Part shown: piece by piece, positions 54,593 through 63,809 of the stretch | How the letters are laid out: each line of letters opens with the position of its first letter | Numbering within the stretch: the stretch's first letter is position 1 | Origin: Lancefieldella parvula | GTDB taxonomy: Bacteria; Actinomycetota; Coriobacteriia; Coriobacteriales; Atopobiaceae | NCBI GenBank assembly: GCA_023300185.1 | Contig: CP097092.1 | Location: 806,001 to 870,000, forward strand | Reading direction: 5' to 3' | Length of the DNA: 64,000 bases | Made by a program: the position numbers and the translations under genes | Notes under the pieces: model-generated | The model's database searches: none | What the model was told of the DNA's origin: nothing | The model's input: the letters and a program-made list of their open reading frames with translations, nothing else

Positions 54593-55680
54593 AATATGGA
54601 AAAAGCAATTTGAAACAAATTACTGTAATAAGGACTGGCAAGTTAGATTCTAATGCTGCGGTTCTAAATGGTATATACCCTTTTTTTACTTGCGATCCAA
54701 CAACACTTCGAATCAATACTTGGGCATATGATACGGAAGCTGTATTACTAGCAGGTAACAATGCAAGCGGAAATTATACAGCAAAATATTATAAAGGACA
54801 GTTCAATGCTTATCAGCGTACATATATAATTGAGAGTGCCGATAAAGAAAAACTTGATGTTAGATATTTGGCATATGCAATGAACAAAGAACTGAAATTA
54901 TTAAAAACAATGTCTGCTGGGTCTACAACAAAATTTTTGAAAATTGGAATGTTACATGGTTTGGAGATATCTTTTCCTGACATTTCTATTCAAAGAAAAA
55001 TTGCATCAATACTCGGTAATTATGATGACCTTATTGAGAATAACAAAAAACAAATAAAACTCCTTGAAGAAGCAGCACAGCGACTTTATAAGGAATGGTT
55101 TGTAGATTTGTGTTTTCCGGGATATGAAGATGTAGAGATTGTTGACGGTGTGCCTGAGGGGTGGAACAAAGAACTGATTGGAAACGTTATAGGTAAGGTT
55201 TCTCGTACAAAACAAATTAAAACTGCAGATTACCTATTAGAAGGTTCAATTCCTATTATTGATCAGAGTCGTGATTTTATCGCTGGTTATACAAATGATA
55301 GTGAGGCATTGGTAAATATAGGAACACCAGTAATTGTTTTTGGTGATCATACAAGAATTCTGAAGTACATTCAGTTCCCTTTTGCAAAAGGAGCAGATGG
55401 AACACAGTTGATTATTAGCGATAGAACTAATATGCCACAGTCATTATTATATTTGTCTTTGATTGCTGTAGATCTATCCAACTATCACTATGCTCGTCAT
55501 TTTAAGTATCTAAAGGCAGAATCTATTTTAATTCCGTCACAAGATGTTGCAGATGAATTTGATAGATTGATTTCGCCATTTTTCTCTCAAATTCAAAAGT
55601 TGAGAGAAAAATGTTATAAATTAATTCAGGCTCGTGACCACTTATTGCCAAAACTTATGAGTGGAGAAATCGAAGTATGA
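54589..55680 (+). CDS. hsdS: type I restriction-modification specificity subunit HsdS
   Basis: The 363-residue subunit holds two target-recognition domains. TRD1 (1-140) is followed by conserved helix region 1, IQRKIASILGNYDDLIENNKKQIKLLEEAAQRLYKEWF. TRD2 (about 185-320) is followed by helix region 2, ISPFFSQIQKLREKCYKLIQARDHLLPKLMSGEI. Sequence specificity cannot be predicted by eye. It overlaps hsdM and the next gene by four bases each, so all are coupled. Confidence 0.93.
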   Translation: MKYGKSNLKQITVIRTGKLDSNAAVLNGIYPFFTCDPTTLRINTWAYDTEAVLLAGNNASGNYTAKYYKGQFNAYQRTYIIESADKEKLDVRYLAYAMNKELKLLKTMSAGSTTKFLKIGMLHGLEISFPDISIQRKIASILGNYDDLIENNKKQIKLLEEAAQRLYKEWFVDLCFPGYEDVEIVDGVPEGWNKELIGNVIGKVSRTKQIKTADYLLEGSIPIIDQSRDFIAGYTNDSEALVNIGTPVIVFGDHTRILKYIQFPFAKGADGTQLIISDRTNMPQSLLYLSLIAVDLSNYHYARHFKYLKAESILIPSQDVADEFDRLISPFFSQIQKLREKCYKLIQARDHLLPKLMSGEIEV

Positions 55681-56393
55681 AAATGGAATTGAAAAATATT
55701 ATTTTTGAAGATTTCGATACTAGCAAAATTCCTTCCATGGGAAAGAAGCTAAATTCTATTTTTCGGTATAATGAGGATATTAACAAGACTTCATATTTAA
55801 ACTGGAGAACGGGATTTGCACGCACAACAAGAAGTCAATTTGTCATCATAGGGGAAGCTTTTTTCTCCACGGCTTATAATTTATTACAACAATGCTTAGT
55901 AGATAATAGCGATAAGAAAGCAGATTCGTGGATATTCCCTATCATGTTTAATATTGTTCACGGTATTGAGGTTTACTTAAAAGCAATTAATGTCGCATTA
56001 AGTGTGGTATTAAAAAAGAATCGTGGTGTATCTGAAGGGGGTCATGATTTAAAAGCACTCTGCAGTACTGCGCGAAATTTAATCATTAAATATAAGCAGA
56101 CGAATAAAAACATAACTACTTCTCAAATGTTTGAAGGAATTAAAGTTGTAGAGAAGTTTATATCTAATATTTATGAAAAAACCGATGATATGACTTTTGC
56201 GAGATATCCGCTTTCAAAGAACAAACAAGGTCATTTTTACATAGAAAAATTTGAAAACGAAGTGATTGATTTACAATTACTAAGAGAACAAACTGTTTAT
56301 GTATTCAAAATTTTAGATTTTATTTATCAAATGCCAGAATTGGATTTAGAGATACTAGCTGACTCTATGGAAGAAATGATGGATTCTTATTAA
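55677..56393 (+). CDS. HEPN-like protein embedded between hsdS and hsdR
   Basis: I do not recognise a named family for this 238-residue protein. It is mostly helical; FNIVHGIEVYLKAINVAL and GHDLKALCSTARNLI resemble the paired helices of HEPN-domain proteins. The canonical HEPN RNase motif (R, four to six residues, H) is not clear, so the assignment is tentative. It overlaps hsdS by four bases and precedes hsdR by 17, inside the restriction operon. That position suggests a guard, toxin or accessory role. Confidence 0.65.
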   Translation: MKMELKNIIFEDFDTSKIPSMGKKLNSIFRYNEDINKTSYLNWRTGFARTTRSQFVIIGEAFFSTAYNLLQQCLVDNSDKKADSWIFPIMFNIVHGIEVYLKAINVALSVVLKKNRGVSEGGHDLKALCSTARNLIIKYKQTNKNITTSQMFEGIKVVEKFISNIYEKTDDMTFARYPLSKNKQGHFYIEKFENEVIDLQLLREQTVYVFKILDFIYQMPELDLEILADSMEEMMDSY

Positions 56394-56410
56394 GAAGGAA
56401 GTGCCAAATA

Positions 56411-59400
56411 ATGAGCTATGATTATTCAGAGAATATCCTTGTTCAGGAAAGTGCCGGTAATTTACTGCGTGATGAATTAGGCTGGGATGTTCAATTTGCC
56501 TATAATACAGAAGTGCTAGGTAAGAATGGTACTTTCGGTCGAGAAAGTTATAAAGATATTCTGCTTACTTGCTATTTTAAAAAGGCACTAAAAAAGTTCA
56601 ATCCGTGGATAAATGAAAATCAGATCATTGAGGCACTGCAGGTTTTAGAAAAGAGATTGTCTACTTCTTCACTGCTACAGGTAAACGAAGAAAAATATTT
56701 TTTAATTCGTGATGGTATTCCGGTTACAGTTAAAAAGCCAAATGGACAGACTGAAACAAAAAAGGCTGCAGTGATTGACTTTCAGAAACCTGATAACAAC
56801 TATTTCCTTGCCATAAAGGAACTTAAGATTTATGGAGATTTATACCGTAGAAGAACTGACATTGTTGGCTTCGTAAATGGTATTCCACTTCTCTTTGTAG
56901 AACTTAAAAAGAATACTGTAGATGTTCAAAATGCCTATGATGATAACTACACTGATTATCAAGATACCATTCCTCATTTGTTCTATTACAATGCGTTCAT
57001 TATGCTTTCTAATGGAACAGAGGCTAAAGTCGGCACGCTTGGCAGTAAGTTTGAGTTCTTCCATGAATGGAAACGTCTTGCCGAAGAAGACCAAGGAAGT
57101 GTTGCTCTTGAAACAATGCTTCGTGGTATCTGCAAGAAAGAGAACTTCCTTGATTTATTTGAGAACTTTATCTTATTTGACCATTCTGATGGTCATACCG
57201 CAAAAATACTTGCTCGTAACCACCAGTATCTTGGTGTAAACGAAGCTATGGAAGCTTATGCAGCAAGAAAGCTTAATGATGGTAAGCTTGGTGTGTTCTG
57301 GCATACACAAGGTTCTGGCAAAAGTTATTCAATGCTATTCTTTGCAAAAAAGGTACAAAGAAAAATGGAAGGAACACCAACCTTCGTTATCCTTACAGAC
57401 CGGGATGAACTTAATACGCAGATCAGTGATATTTTTGAGAATTGTGGACTTCTTGGTAAGAATATAAAGGCTTCTCAATTTATTGCTACAAGTGGAGATG
57501 ACCTCGTTAAGAAACTACAAGGAAATCCAAGCTTTATCTTCACTTTGATACAAAAGTTTAACAAACCGAATGAAAAACCTATATGTCCTAATCATGACAT
57601 CATTATTATGTCGGACGAAGCACATCGTAGCCAGTATGGGATTTTCGCTGACAATATGATGAAGTTGTTGCCTACTGCTGCACGTATTGGATTTACAGGT
57701 ACGCCATTACTTTCAAGTGACAATATCACTGCTCGTACTTTTGGTGGCTATGTATCAGTATATGACTTCAAGAGAGCCGTTGAAGATGGTGCAACTGTAC
57801 CGCTTTACTATGAGAACCGTGGAGAAAAGATTGTTGATTTACACAATCCTGAAATCACGAACCAAATTCTTGATGCTATCGAAAATGCTGACCTTGATTT
57901 TGACCAACAGGATAAGCTTGAAGCTGAATTCGCAAAAGAGATACATCTACTCACATCCGAACCTAGATTGAAATCTATTGCTCGTGACTTTGTGAGTCAC
58001 TACTCTGATTTGTGGACAAGCGGAAAAGCTATGTTTGTTTGCTTAAATAAAGTTACCTGCGTCCGTATGTATAATTATGTTCAACAATATTGGAAAGCAG
58101 AAATCAAAACCTTAAAAGCAAGTTTAAAAGATGTTAGTCAACAAGAGACTTTTGAACTTGAAAGAAAAATCAAATGGATGGAAGAAACTGAAATGGCTGT
58201 TGTAATCAGTCAGGAACAGAATGAAATCCAAACGTTCAAAAAGTGGAATTTGGACATAAAGACTCACCGTACTAAGATGGAAAAGCGTGACCTAGATAAA
58301 GAATTTAAGGATTCAAAAAATCCGCTCCGTGTTGTATTTGTATGTGCAATGTGGCTAACCGGCTTTGATGTAAAATGTCTTTCATGCCTATATCTTGATA
58401 AGCCTTTAAAGGCTCATACGCTTATGCAAACCATAGCACGTGCTAACCGTGTAAGCGAAGGCAAAAGCAATGGTTTGATTATAGATTATATTGGAATCGT
58501 AAAGGCTTTGAGAAAAGCTCTTGCGGATTATACTGTTAATTTAGGTGGTACCGCCGGTTCAGACCCTACAGTAGATAAAGATGAACTGATTGCTCGTATT
58601 ATTGAAACTATAGGTAAGGCAAATGCATTCTTGAGTGAGAATAATTTTGATTTGGAAATGCTTATCAATGCCCATGACTTCATGAAACTGTCTTACCTAC
58701 AGGAAGCAGCTGATGCAGTATGTGGTTCGATTGAGGATAAAAAAACATATACTACATATGCATCTGAATTGAATCGCCTTATGAAATATACTGACAGAGA
58801 TGATATCACTAGCCACACTCGTAAGCAGTATGAAGCTATTGCTGCCATCTATGCTGAATTACAGAAAAAGCGTAAGCACATCAATACCACTGACCTTATG
58901 ATTGAGGTTAATGAAATTATCAGCGCATATGTTGAGATTCATCATACGCTAACTATGGAGCGTGAAGAACCACGCAGATTTGACATCAGTTCGATTGACT
59001 TTGACCTTCTTCGCGGAGAGTTCGCAAAGGTTAAGAAAAAGAATCTTATTCTAAAGGATTTAGAGGAAGTAATCCAGCAGAAACTTGATAGTTTGCTTTT
59101 TGTTAATCCTAATCGAATTAACTACTACGAACGCTATCAGCAAATCATTGATGATTATAATAGCGAGCAGGATAGAGCCACAATTGAAAAGACATTCATG
59201 GAATTGATGGATTTGGCTAATCAAATGAGCCAAGAAGAACAACGCTATGTCCGTGAAGGTTTTGCAAGTGATGAAGAACTTTCTCTTTATGATATGTTGT
59301 TCCGTGATGATTTGAGCAAAACGGACATCAAGAAACTTAAAGAAGTTGCAACATCACTACTACAGAAAATAAAAATGAAAATTGCTGAATTTGACCATTG

Positions 59401-59554
59401 GACAGATAAGCGGGAAACAAAAGCAGCTATTGATAATCTTATTCGTGATACCCTTTGGGCAGAATTGCCGGAATGTTACGATGAGGTTAGTGTTTCTATG
59501 TATCGTCAGCAGATTTATGAGTATGTATATACTCGTTACAAAGCAGCTGCTTAA
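56411..59554 (+). CDS. hsdR: type I restriction endonuclease subunit HsdR
   Basis: The 1047-residue motor and nuclease subunit. The PD-(D/E)xK nuclease core is in DIVGFVNGIPLLFVELKK (about 150-170). The helicase has Walker A HTQGSGKSYSMLFF near 300, the DEAH box SDEAHRSQYG near 402, GFTGTPL, and the later motifs FVCAMWLTGFDVKCLSCLYLDKPL and QTIARANRV. A helical C-terminus binds HsdM/HsdS. GAAGGAAG precedes the ATG. The frame is intact. Confidence 0.96.
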   Translation: MSYDYSENILVQESAGNLLRDELGWDVQFAYNTEVLGKNGTFGRESYKDILLTCYFKKALKKFNPWINENQIIEALQVLEKRLSTSSLLQVNEEKYFLIRDGIPVTVKKPNGQTETKKAAVIDFQKPDNNYFLAIKELKIYGDLYRRRTDIVGFVNGIPLLFVELKKNTVDVQNAYDDNYTDYQDTIPHLFYYNAFIMLSNGTEAKVGTLGSKFEFFHEWKRLAEEDQGSVALETMLRGICKKENFLDLFENFILFDHSDGHTAKILARNHQYLGVNEAMEAYAARKLNDGKLGVFWHTQGSGKSYSMLFFAKKVQRKMEGTPTFVILTDRDELNTQISDIFENCGLLGKNIKASQFIATSGDDLVKKLQGNPSFIFTLIQKFNKPNEKPICPNHDIIIMSDEAHRSQYGIFADNMMKLLPTAARIGFTGTPLLSSDNITARTFGGYVSVYDFKRAVEDGATVPLYYENRGEKIVDLHNPEITNQILDAIENADLDFDQQDKLEAEFAKEIHLLTSEPRLKSIARDFVSHYSDLWTSGKAMFVCLNKVTCVRMYNYVQQYWKAEIKTLKASLKDVSQQETFELERKIKWMEETEMAVVISQEQNEIQTFKKWNLDIKTHRTKMEKRDLDKEFKDSKNPLRVVFVCAMWLTGFDVKCLSCLYLDKPLKAHTLMQTIARANRVSEGKSNGLIIDYIGIVKALRKALADYTVNLGGTAGSDPTVDKDELIARIIETIGKANAFLSENNFDLEMLINAHDFMKLSYLQEAADAVCGSIEDKKTYTTYASELNRLMKYTDRDDITSHTRKQYEAIAAIYAELQKKRKHINTTDLMIEVNEIISAYVEIHHTLTMEREEPRRFDISSIDFDLLRGEFAKVKKKNLILKDLEEVIQQKLDSLLFVNPNRINYYERYQQIIDDYNSEQDRATIEKTFMELMDLANQMSQEEQRYVREGFASDEELSLYDMLFRDDLSKTDIKKLKEVATSLLQKIKMKIAEFDHWTDKRETKAAIDNLIRDTLWAELPECYDEVSVSMYRQQIYEYVYTRYKAAA

Positions 59555-59573
59555 TAAGGAGGGTCAGTACATA

Positions 59574-60473
59574 ATGAATAACCTTTTTTCTTTATTAAGG
59601 AACAAAGAAATTATCGCTATTCTTGATGGTGACACTAAATATGGTGATTATGTACTCGACGATTGTACAACTATAAAAATATCAATGCCTTATCTATCCG
59701 GATCAGATTTGTGTGCTCTGTCTACTTTATTCGGTCTTCCTACAACATATTCTTGGAATGGGGGAGCATTAAGCAGGTGGCAATACCTAGATAATTTACT
59801 TGAATATTGTATTAAAAATAATAAGTGTTCTAGTCTATTAGCTCATCTGTTTTCATTAAGCCAATTTTCAAAAACATTGAACGGACATAGCGCGAATGAG
59901 ATAAATGATGCACATAAAGTAATCGTATCCACAGTTATCGATAAAATAAATGGTCTACTATTATTTGGTGGAAATGAACTCGTTATTGTCGGAAATAACT
60001 ATGTGATTCATCCAATTAGTAATAAAGTCGAAATAGATGTTCCAGCAATAAAAACTATAGATAGAGAATATATCAAAAGTATCTCTTCGCGAGCCATGAG
60101 AGATATCGAACAAAATAATTTTGATAGCGCAATAACAAAATCAAGAACCTTATTAGAAGAAACGTTTTGTTATGTAATTGAAAAGAAAAATGAGAAGCCC
60201 TCGGATAGTGATTCCATTGAAAAACTGTATAGACAAGTTAGAAACCTCTATAACATGCATACGGATGCTAACACCGATAGAAGGATTAATACTCTACTTT
60301 CTGGATTTAATAGCATTATATCTTCAATAGCAGAAATGAGAAATAAGGATAGTGATGCCCATGGGGTTGGTGCAAATAGGATACCTATTAAAGAGCATCA
60401 CGCTAGACTTTTTGTAAACACGTCCATGGCTATGGCTGACTTCATTTTGTCTGTAGAACAAGAAAGCAAATAA
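59574..60473 (+). CDS. abortive-infection (Abi C-terminal domain) family protein
   Basis: A 299-residue protein 19 bases after hsdR, with AAGGAGGG upstream. The C-terminal 120 residues match the Abi C-terminal domain pattern: AITKSRTLLEETFCYVIE, IEKLYRQVRNLYNMH, SIISSIAEMRNKDSDAHGVG and HARLFVNTSMAMADFIL. RNKDSDAH fits the R-x6-H arrangement of HEPN-type RNases. The N-terminal 130 residues are not recognised. It ends the operon, a terminator following 34 bases on, and probably supplies a suicidal backup to restriction. This role is inferred. Confidence 0.78.
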   Translation: MNNLFSLLRNKEIIAILDGDTKYGDYVLDDCTTIKISMPYLSGSDLCALSTLFGLPTTYSWNGGALSRWQYLDNLLEYCIKNNKCSSLLAHLFSLSQFSKTLNGHSANEINDAHKVIVSTVIDKINGLLLFGGNELVIVGNNYVIHPISNKVEIDVPAIKTIDREYIKSISSRAMRDIEQNNFDSAITKSRTLLEETFCYVIEKKNEKPSDSDSIEKLYRQVRNLYNMHTDANTDRRINTLLSGFNSIISSIAEMRNKDSDAHGVGANRIPIKEHHARLFVNTSMAMADFILSVEQESK

Positions 60474-60507
60474 TCTCACATACTTTTTTGTCTCTTGAGT
60501 ATAAGAA

Positions 60508-60554
60508 AACGACCAAACAGGAGTATTTCTACTCTTATATGGTCGTTATTTTTT
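60508..60554 (+). terminator. Rho-independent terminator of the restriction operon
   Basis: AACGACCA / TGGTCGTT arms with an inner GAGTA / TACTC stem are followed by ATTTTTT. Confidence 0.85.
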
Positions 60555-60661
60555 GTCACCGCTTGAAGATGTCTCTTAAAAACTGTCTTTTCTTTTAGTC
60601 TCTAAGTAACGTCTTGCTTTAGTAAACTCTTTTTTTGTAAATGTAAATATATAACTAGCTT

Positions 60662-61151
60662 TTACGCAAGCGGCTTATATGCGTCATCAACATTGATGTG
60701 GCAATAACCACCTGGGTTCTTCTTCAGGTAGTCCTGATGATATTCTTCAGCAAGTACGTAGTTATCCAGCGGCTCAACCTCAACGGCAAGCTTCTGACCA
60801 AACAGAGACTCCTGTTCAGACATAATGCGTTCAATAACAGGCAAATCCGCGTCGTTTGTGTAATAGATACCTGTGCGATACTGTCTACCAACGTCGTTGC
60901 CTTGCTTATTGACTGAGAGGGGATCAATAACCCTAAAGTAGTAGCGGAGAATGTCATAGAGGCTTACAACGGTCTCATCGTAAGTGACATGCACTGTTTC
61001 TGCGTGATCTGTTGCCTTTGACCTCCTGATAGTTGGTATCCAAGGTCTTTCCGTTTGCATAGCCAACCGTAGTTGCAGTAACGCCCTTAATTCTGGAGAA
61101 GTACTCTTCAAGACCCCAGAAACATCCACCTGCTAAATAAATCTCTGCCAT
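60662..61151 (-). CDS. msrA: peptide-methionine (S)-S-oxide reductase MsrA, frameshifted
   Basis: MsrA repairs oxidised methionine. On the minus strand it starts MAEIYLAGGCFWGLEEYFSRIKGV with the catalytic GCFWG, then VGYANGK and YQEVK. An extra G at about 61015-61016 (GTCAAAGGCA) shifts the frame. The continuation is ATDHAETVHVTYDETVVSL, GRQYRTGIYY, AEEYHQDYLKKNPGGYCHIN. Repaired length is 162 residues, as expected. It lies 26 bases after the regulator gene on the same strand. Confidence 0.88.
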
Positions 61152-61177
61152 AAAAGCCTCCTAAGGCTGAATTGCTG

Positions 61178-61845
61178 TTATAAAAGTTTGAAGTGACTTC
61201 GCTTTACTTCAAAGACACCTTCTTTACTCAAAGAAGATATTACCGCGCTTAAGGCGCTTCTATCTACACCAAGATAATCGGCAAGCTGTTGGCGATTGTA
61301 GGGGATATCAAACTCCGATGAACCCGCAGCTTGTGAGCGTGTATTCAGGTACGCCATCAATTTGCCACGAATACTTTTGGAGCAGCATCTTGAATACGAC
61401 GGCTCAGCATGATGTTTTTCTGCGCAATAGAAGCCATAAGGTTTCTGGTGATAATATCCACGCCACCGCAGATATCACACGTTCTGGTAGTAATCTGTCG
61501 CAGGTCAAGCAGCAGAATTTCCGATTTCTCGGTAGCAACTACCGAGGTCAAGAGTGGTACGTTTCCAAGAGCTGCATATGCCTCTCCAAAGGTTTCTCCT
61601 GTATGGAAAGCTCCCATCACAGAGATGTTGCCCTGAGCATCTGATCCCTCAACATGAATAGCGCCAGAGACAACAATGCCAAACTGATGAGCTTTATCGC
61701 CAGCGCATAGAATAATCTCTCCAGGCTCATAGGTACGCACCGTCGCACGTAGATGCTTCAGCAAAGCTTCAAGCTGCTCTGGCTTTACTCCTTTAAACAC
61801 CACTGTGTTGAGCAAAAACGAAGGCTTAATATCTTGTACGTTCAT
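61178..61845 (-). CDS. Crp/Fnr-family regulator (HcpR-like), frameshifted
   Basis: Read on the minus strand from ATG 61845, it has a cyclic-nucleotide-binding-like domain (YEPGEIILCAGDKAHQFGIVVSGAIHVEG) and a dimer helix. The frame breaks at four A (61375-61378): inserting one A joins IQDAAPK to SIRGKLMAYLNTRSQ and the helix-turn-helix IPYNRQQLADYLGVDRSALSAVISSLSKEG. Repaired length is 222 residues. There are no N-terminal Fnr cysteines. Divergent from hcp across a 134-base gap with a palindrome, it fits an HcpR-type regulator of nitrosative stress, by context. Confidence 0.83.
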
Positions 61846-61880
61846 CAACGCTCCAAAAATTTCATAGATAGAAATCGTTT

Positions 61881-61896
61881 TGTTGTAATTACAACA
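61881..61896. promoter_or_regulatory. perfect palindrome, likely operator of the hcp regulator
   Basis: TGTTGTAATTACAACA is a perfect 16-bp palindrome midway between the divergent regulator and hcp starts. Its symmetry and length suit a Crp/Fnr-family dimer site. A second inverted repeat (AGAAGAG-N5-CTCTTCT, 61931-61949) lies closer to the hcp ribosome-binding site. Confidence 0.6.
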
Positions 61897-61979
61897 TACC
61901 TTATTCCACATTCCTGTAATCATGAAACCCAGAAGAGCAAATCTCTTCTCGCTATATGGTTTTATGGAGAGGAAAAATA

Positions 61980-63572
61980 GTGGATAACAAGATGTTCTGT
62001 TTCCAGTGCGAGCAGACCGCTGCTTGTACTGCATGTACCGGCGCTGCTGGCGTTTGTGGCAAGCCTTTTGACGTTGCATTTGCTCAGGACGAGCTCACCG
62101 GCGCTCTGGTTGGCCTTTCTCGCACCGAGCTTGCTGCTGGCAAGCGTTCTAACCGCGCAGACCAGCTGATTGTCGACGGCCTGTTTACCTGCATCACCAA
62201 CGTCAACTTTGACAAGGGCGCTGTTGACGCAATTACCGCTCAGGTTCGTGACGAGAAGAACCGTCTAGCTGCAGAGGCTGGCGTAGAGCCTGTTGAGGAT
62301 CTTCCACTTGGCGGCGTTTGGTCCGACAACGAGGACATTAGGTCCCTCAAGTCCCTCATTCTCTTTGGTATTCGCGGTATGGCTGCTTATGCTTATCACG
62401 CTCGCGTTCTTGGCAAGACTGACGACGCAGTTGACGCTTTCTTTGTAAAGGCACTTGCTGCTCTTGCTACCGAGTCCTCCGTTGACGTTTTGCTGCCTCT
62501 TACCCTTGAGGTAGGCGAGGTCAACCTCAAGTGCATGGCTCTTCTCGACAGCGCAAATACCGGCGCTTATGGCACCCCAGTTCCAACTGAGGTTCCTCTG
62601 ACTATTGAGCCAGGTCCATTCATTGTTGTTTCTGGTCACGACCTTCTTGACCTCAAGATGATCCTTGAGCAGACCGAGGGCACCGGCGTTAACGTTTACA
62701 CCCACGGCGAGATGCTCCCAGCTCACGGTTATCCAGAGCTCAAGAAGTATCCACAGCTCAAGGGCAACTTTGGTACCGCATGGCAGAACCAGCAGAAGGA
62801 GTTCAAGGACATTCCAGCTCCTGTTGTCTTCACCACTAACTGCCTCATGCCACCTCGTCCTAGCTACAAGGACCGCGTCTACACTACCGAGCTTGTTGCC
62901 TTCCCAGAGCTCGTCCACATTGACGAGGACGCTAACGGCAAGAAGGACTTCAGCGCTGTTATCAAGCAGGCTCAGGAGCTTGGCGGATACGCTGAGGCTC
63001 AGGAGCTCACCGGTATCAACGGTGGCCACAAGGTAACCACCGGCTTTAGCCACGGTGCTGTTCTTGGCATTGCCGATAAGATCATCGATGCTGTTAAGCA
63101 GGGCGCTATCAAGCACTTCTTTGTTGTTGGCGGCTGCGACGGCGCTCGCCCTGGTCGTAACTACTACACCGAGTTTGTTGAGCAGACTCCTGCAGACTCT
63201 GTTGTCCTCACCGTTGCTTGCGGTAAGTTCCGCTTCAACGACCTTGACCTGGGCACCATTGGTGGCATCCCTCGTATTCTTGACGTTGGTCAGTGCAACG
63301 ACGCTTACGGCGCTGTTCAGATTGCAACCGCTCTTGCAAATGCATTTGACTGCGGCGTTAACGACCTGCCACTGAGCTTTGTCCTGTCTTGGTACGAGCA
63401 GAAGGCAGTTTGCGTCCTTCTGACCCTGCTTCACCTTGGCATCAAGAACATCAAGCTTGGACCAACCCTTCCTGCATTTGTCAGCCCTAACGTCCTTAAC
63501 ATTCTTGTTGAGAACTACGGTATTGGCCCAATCGGCGATGCTTCCGAGGACCTTGCTCAGATGCTTGCCTAA
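61980..63572 (+). CDS. hcp: hydroxylamine reductase (hybrid cluster protein)
   Basis: Hcp carries a [4Fe-4S] and a hybrid Fe-S-O cluster and reduces hydroxylamine or NO under nitrosative stress in anaerobes. The 530-residue product starts FCFQCEQTAACTACTG then AAGVCGK (N-terminal cluster cysteines). GHDLLDLKMILEQT, HGEMLPAHGYP, FTTNCLMPP, GGCDGARPGRNYYTEF and LTVACGKFRFN provide hybrid-cluster ligands. The GTG at 61980 has GAGAGG upstream; an ATG four codons later is an alternative. High use of preferred codons suggests strong expression. Confidence 0.96.
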   Translation: MDNKMFCFQCEQTAACTACTGAAGVCGKPFDVAFAQDELTGALVGLSRTELAAGKRSNRADQLIVDGLFTCITNVNFDKGAVDAITAQVRDEKNRLAAEAGVEPVEDLPLGGVWSDNEDIRSLKSLILFGIRGMAAYAYHARVLGKTDDAVDAFFVKALAALATESSVDVLLPLTLEVGEVNLKCMALLDSANTGAYGTPVPTEVPLTIEPGPFIVVSGHDLLDLKMILEQTEGTGVNVYTHGEMLPAHGYPELKKYPQLKGNFGTAWQNQQKEFKDIPAPVVFTTNCLMPPRPSYKDRVYTTELVAFPELVHIDEDANGKKDFSAVIKQAQELGGYAEAQELTGINGGHKVTTGFSHGAVLGIADKIIDAVKQGAIKHFFVVGGCDGARPGRNYYTEFVEQTPADSVVLTVACGKFRFNDLDLGTIGGIPRILDVGQCNDAYGAVQIATALANAFDCGVNDLPLSFVLSWYEQKAVCVLLTLLHLGIKNIKLGPTLPAFVSPNVLNILVENYGIGPIGDASEDLAQMLA

Positions 63573-63605
63573 TTGGCGAGAAACCCCTCTAGTCCTTTCC
63601 TTAAA

Positions 63606-63634
63606 ACGCCTCCTAGCTATGTGCTGGGAGGCGT
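63606..63634 (+). terminator. hairpin after hcp, probable terminator
   Basis: The stem ACGCCTCC / GGAGGCGT with a 13-base loop lies 33 bases after the hcp stop. The following T-run is weak (CTGAACCTTTT). Confidence 0.6.
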
Positions 63635-63666
63635 CTGAACCTTTTCACTAATAGCCTGTCGTCTTT

Positions 63667-63729
63667 ACATTCTTTTGGTTGAGAACTGCATGGCCGTCCG
63701 GCGATGCTTCCAGGACCTGGCTCTATTGC
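63667..63729 (+). repeat. degenerate copy of the hcp 3' end
   Basis: This stretch resembles hcp codons at 63499-63560: ACATTCTT-GTTGAGAACT, then GGC.., CGGCGATGCTTCC and AGGACCT-GCTC recur in the same order with several substitutions and small gaps. It appears to be a short duplicated or recombined remnant between hcp and the DUF262 gene. Confidence 0.7.
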
Positions 63730-63809
63730 TGCTGTTTATATTGAAAAGATATATGTAAATTGAAATAAATTTAATATAATTGCTTTTATCATCAATGAAA
63801 GGATTTTCA

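Noticed and set aside
62265..63434. Long antisense ORFs opposite hcp, ppdK (2648-3871, 3896-5353) and glyS (481-1443)
   Set aside because: They lack ribosome-binding sites, known motifs and plausible composition. They arise from the codon bias of highly expressed genes on the other strand.
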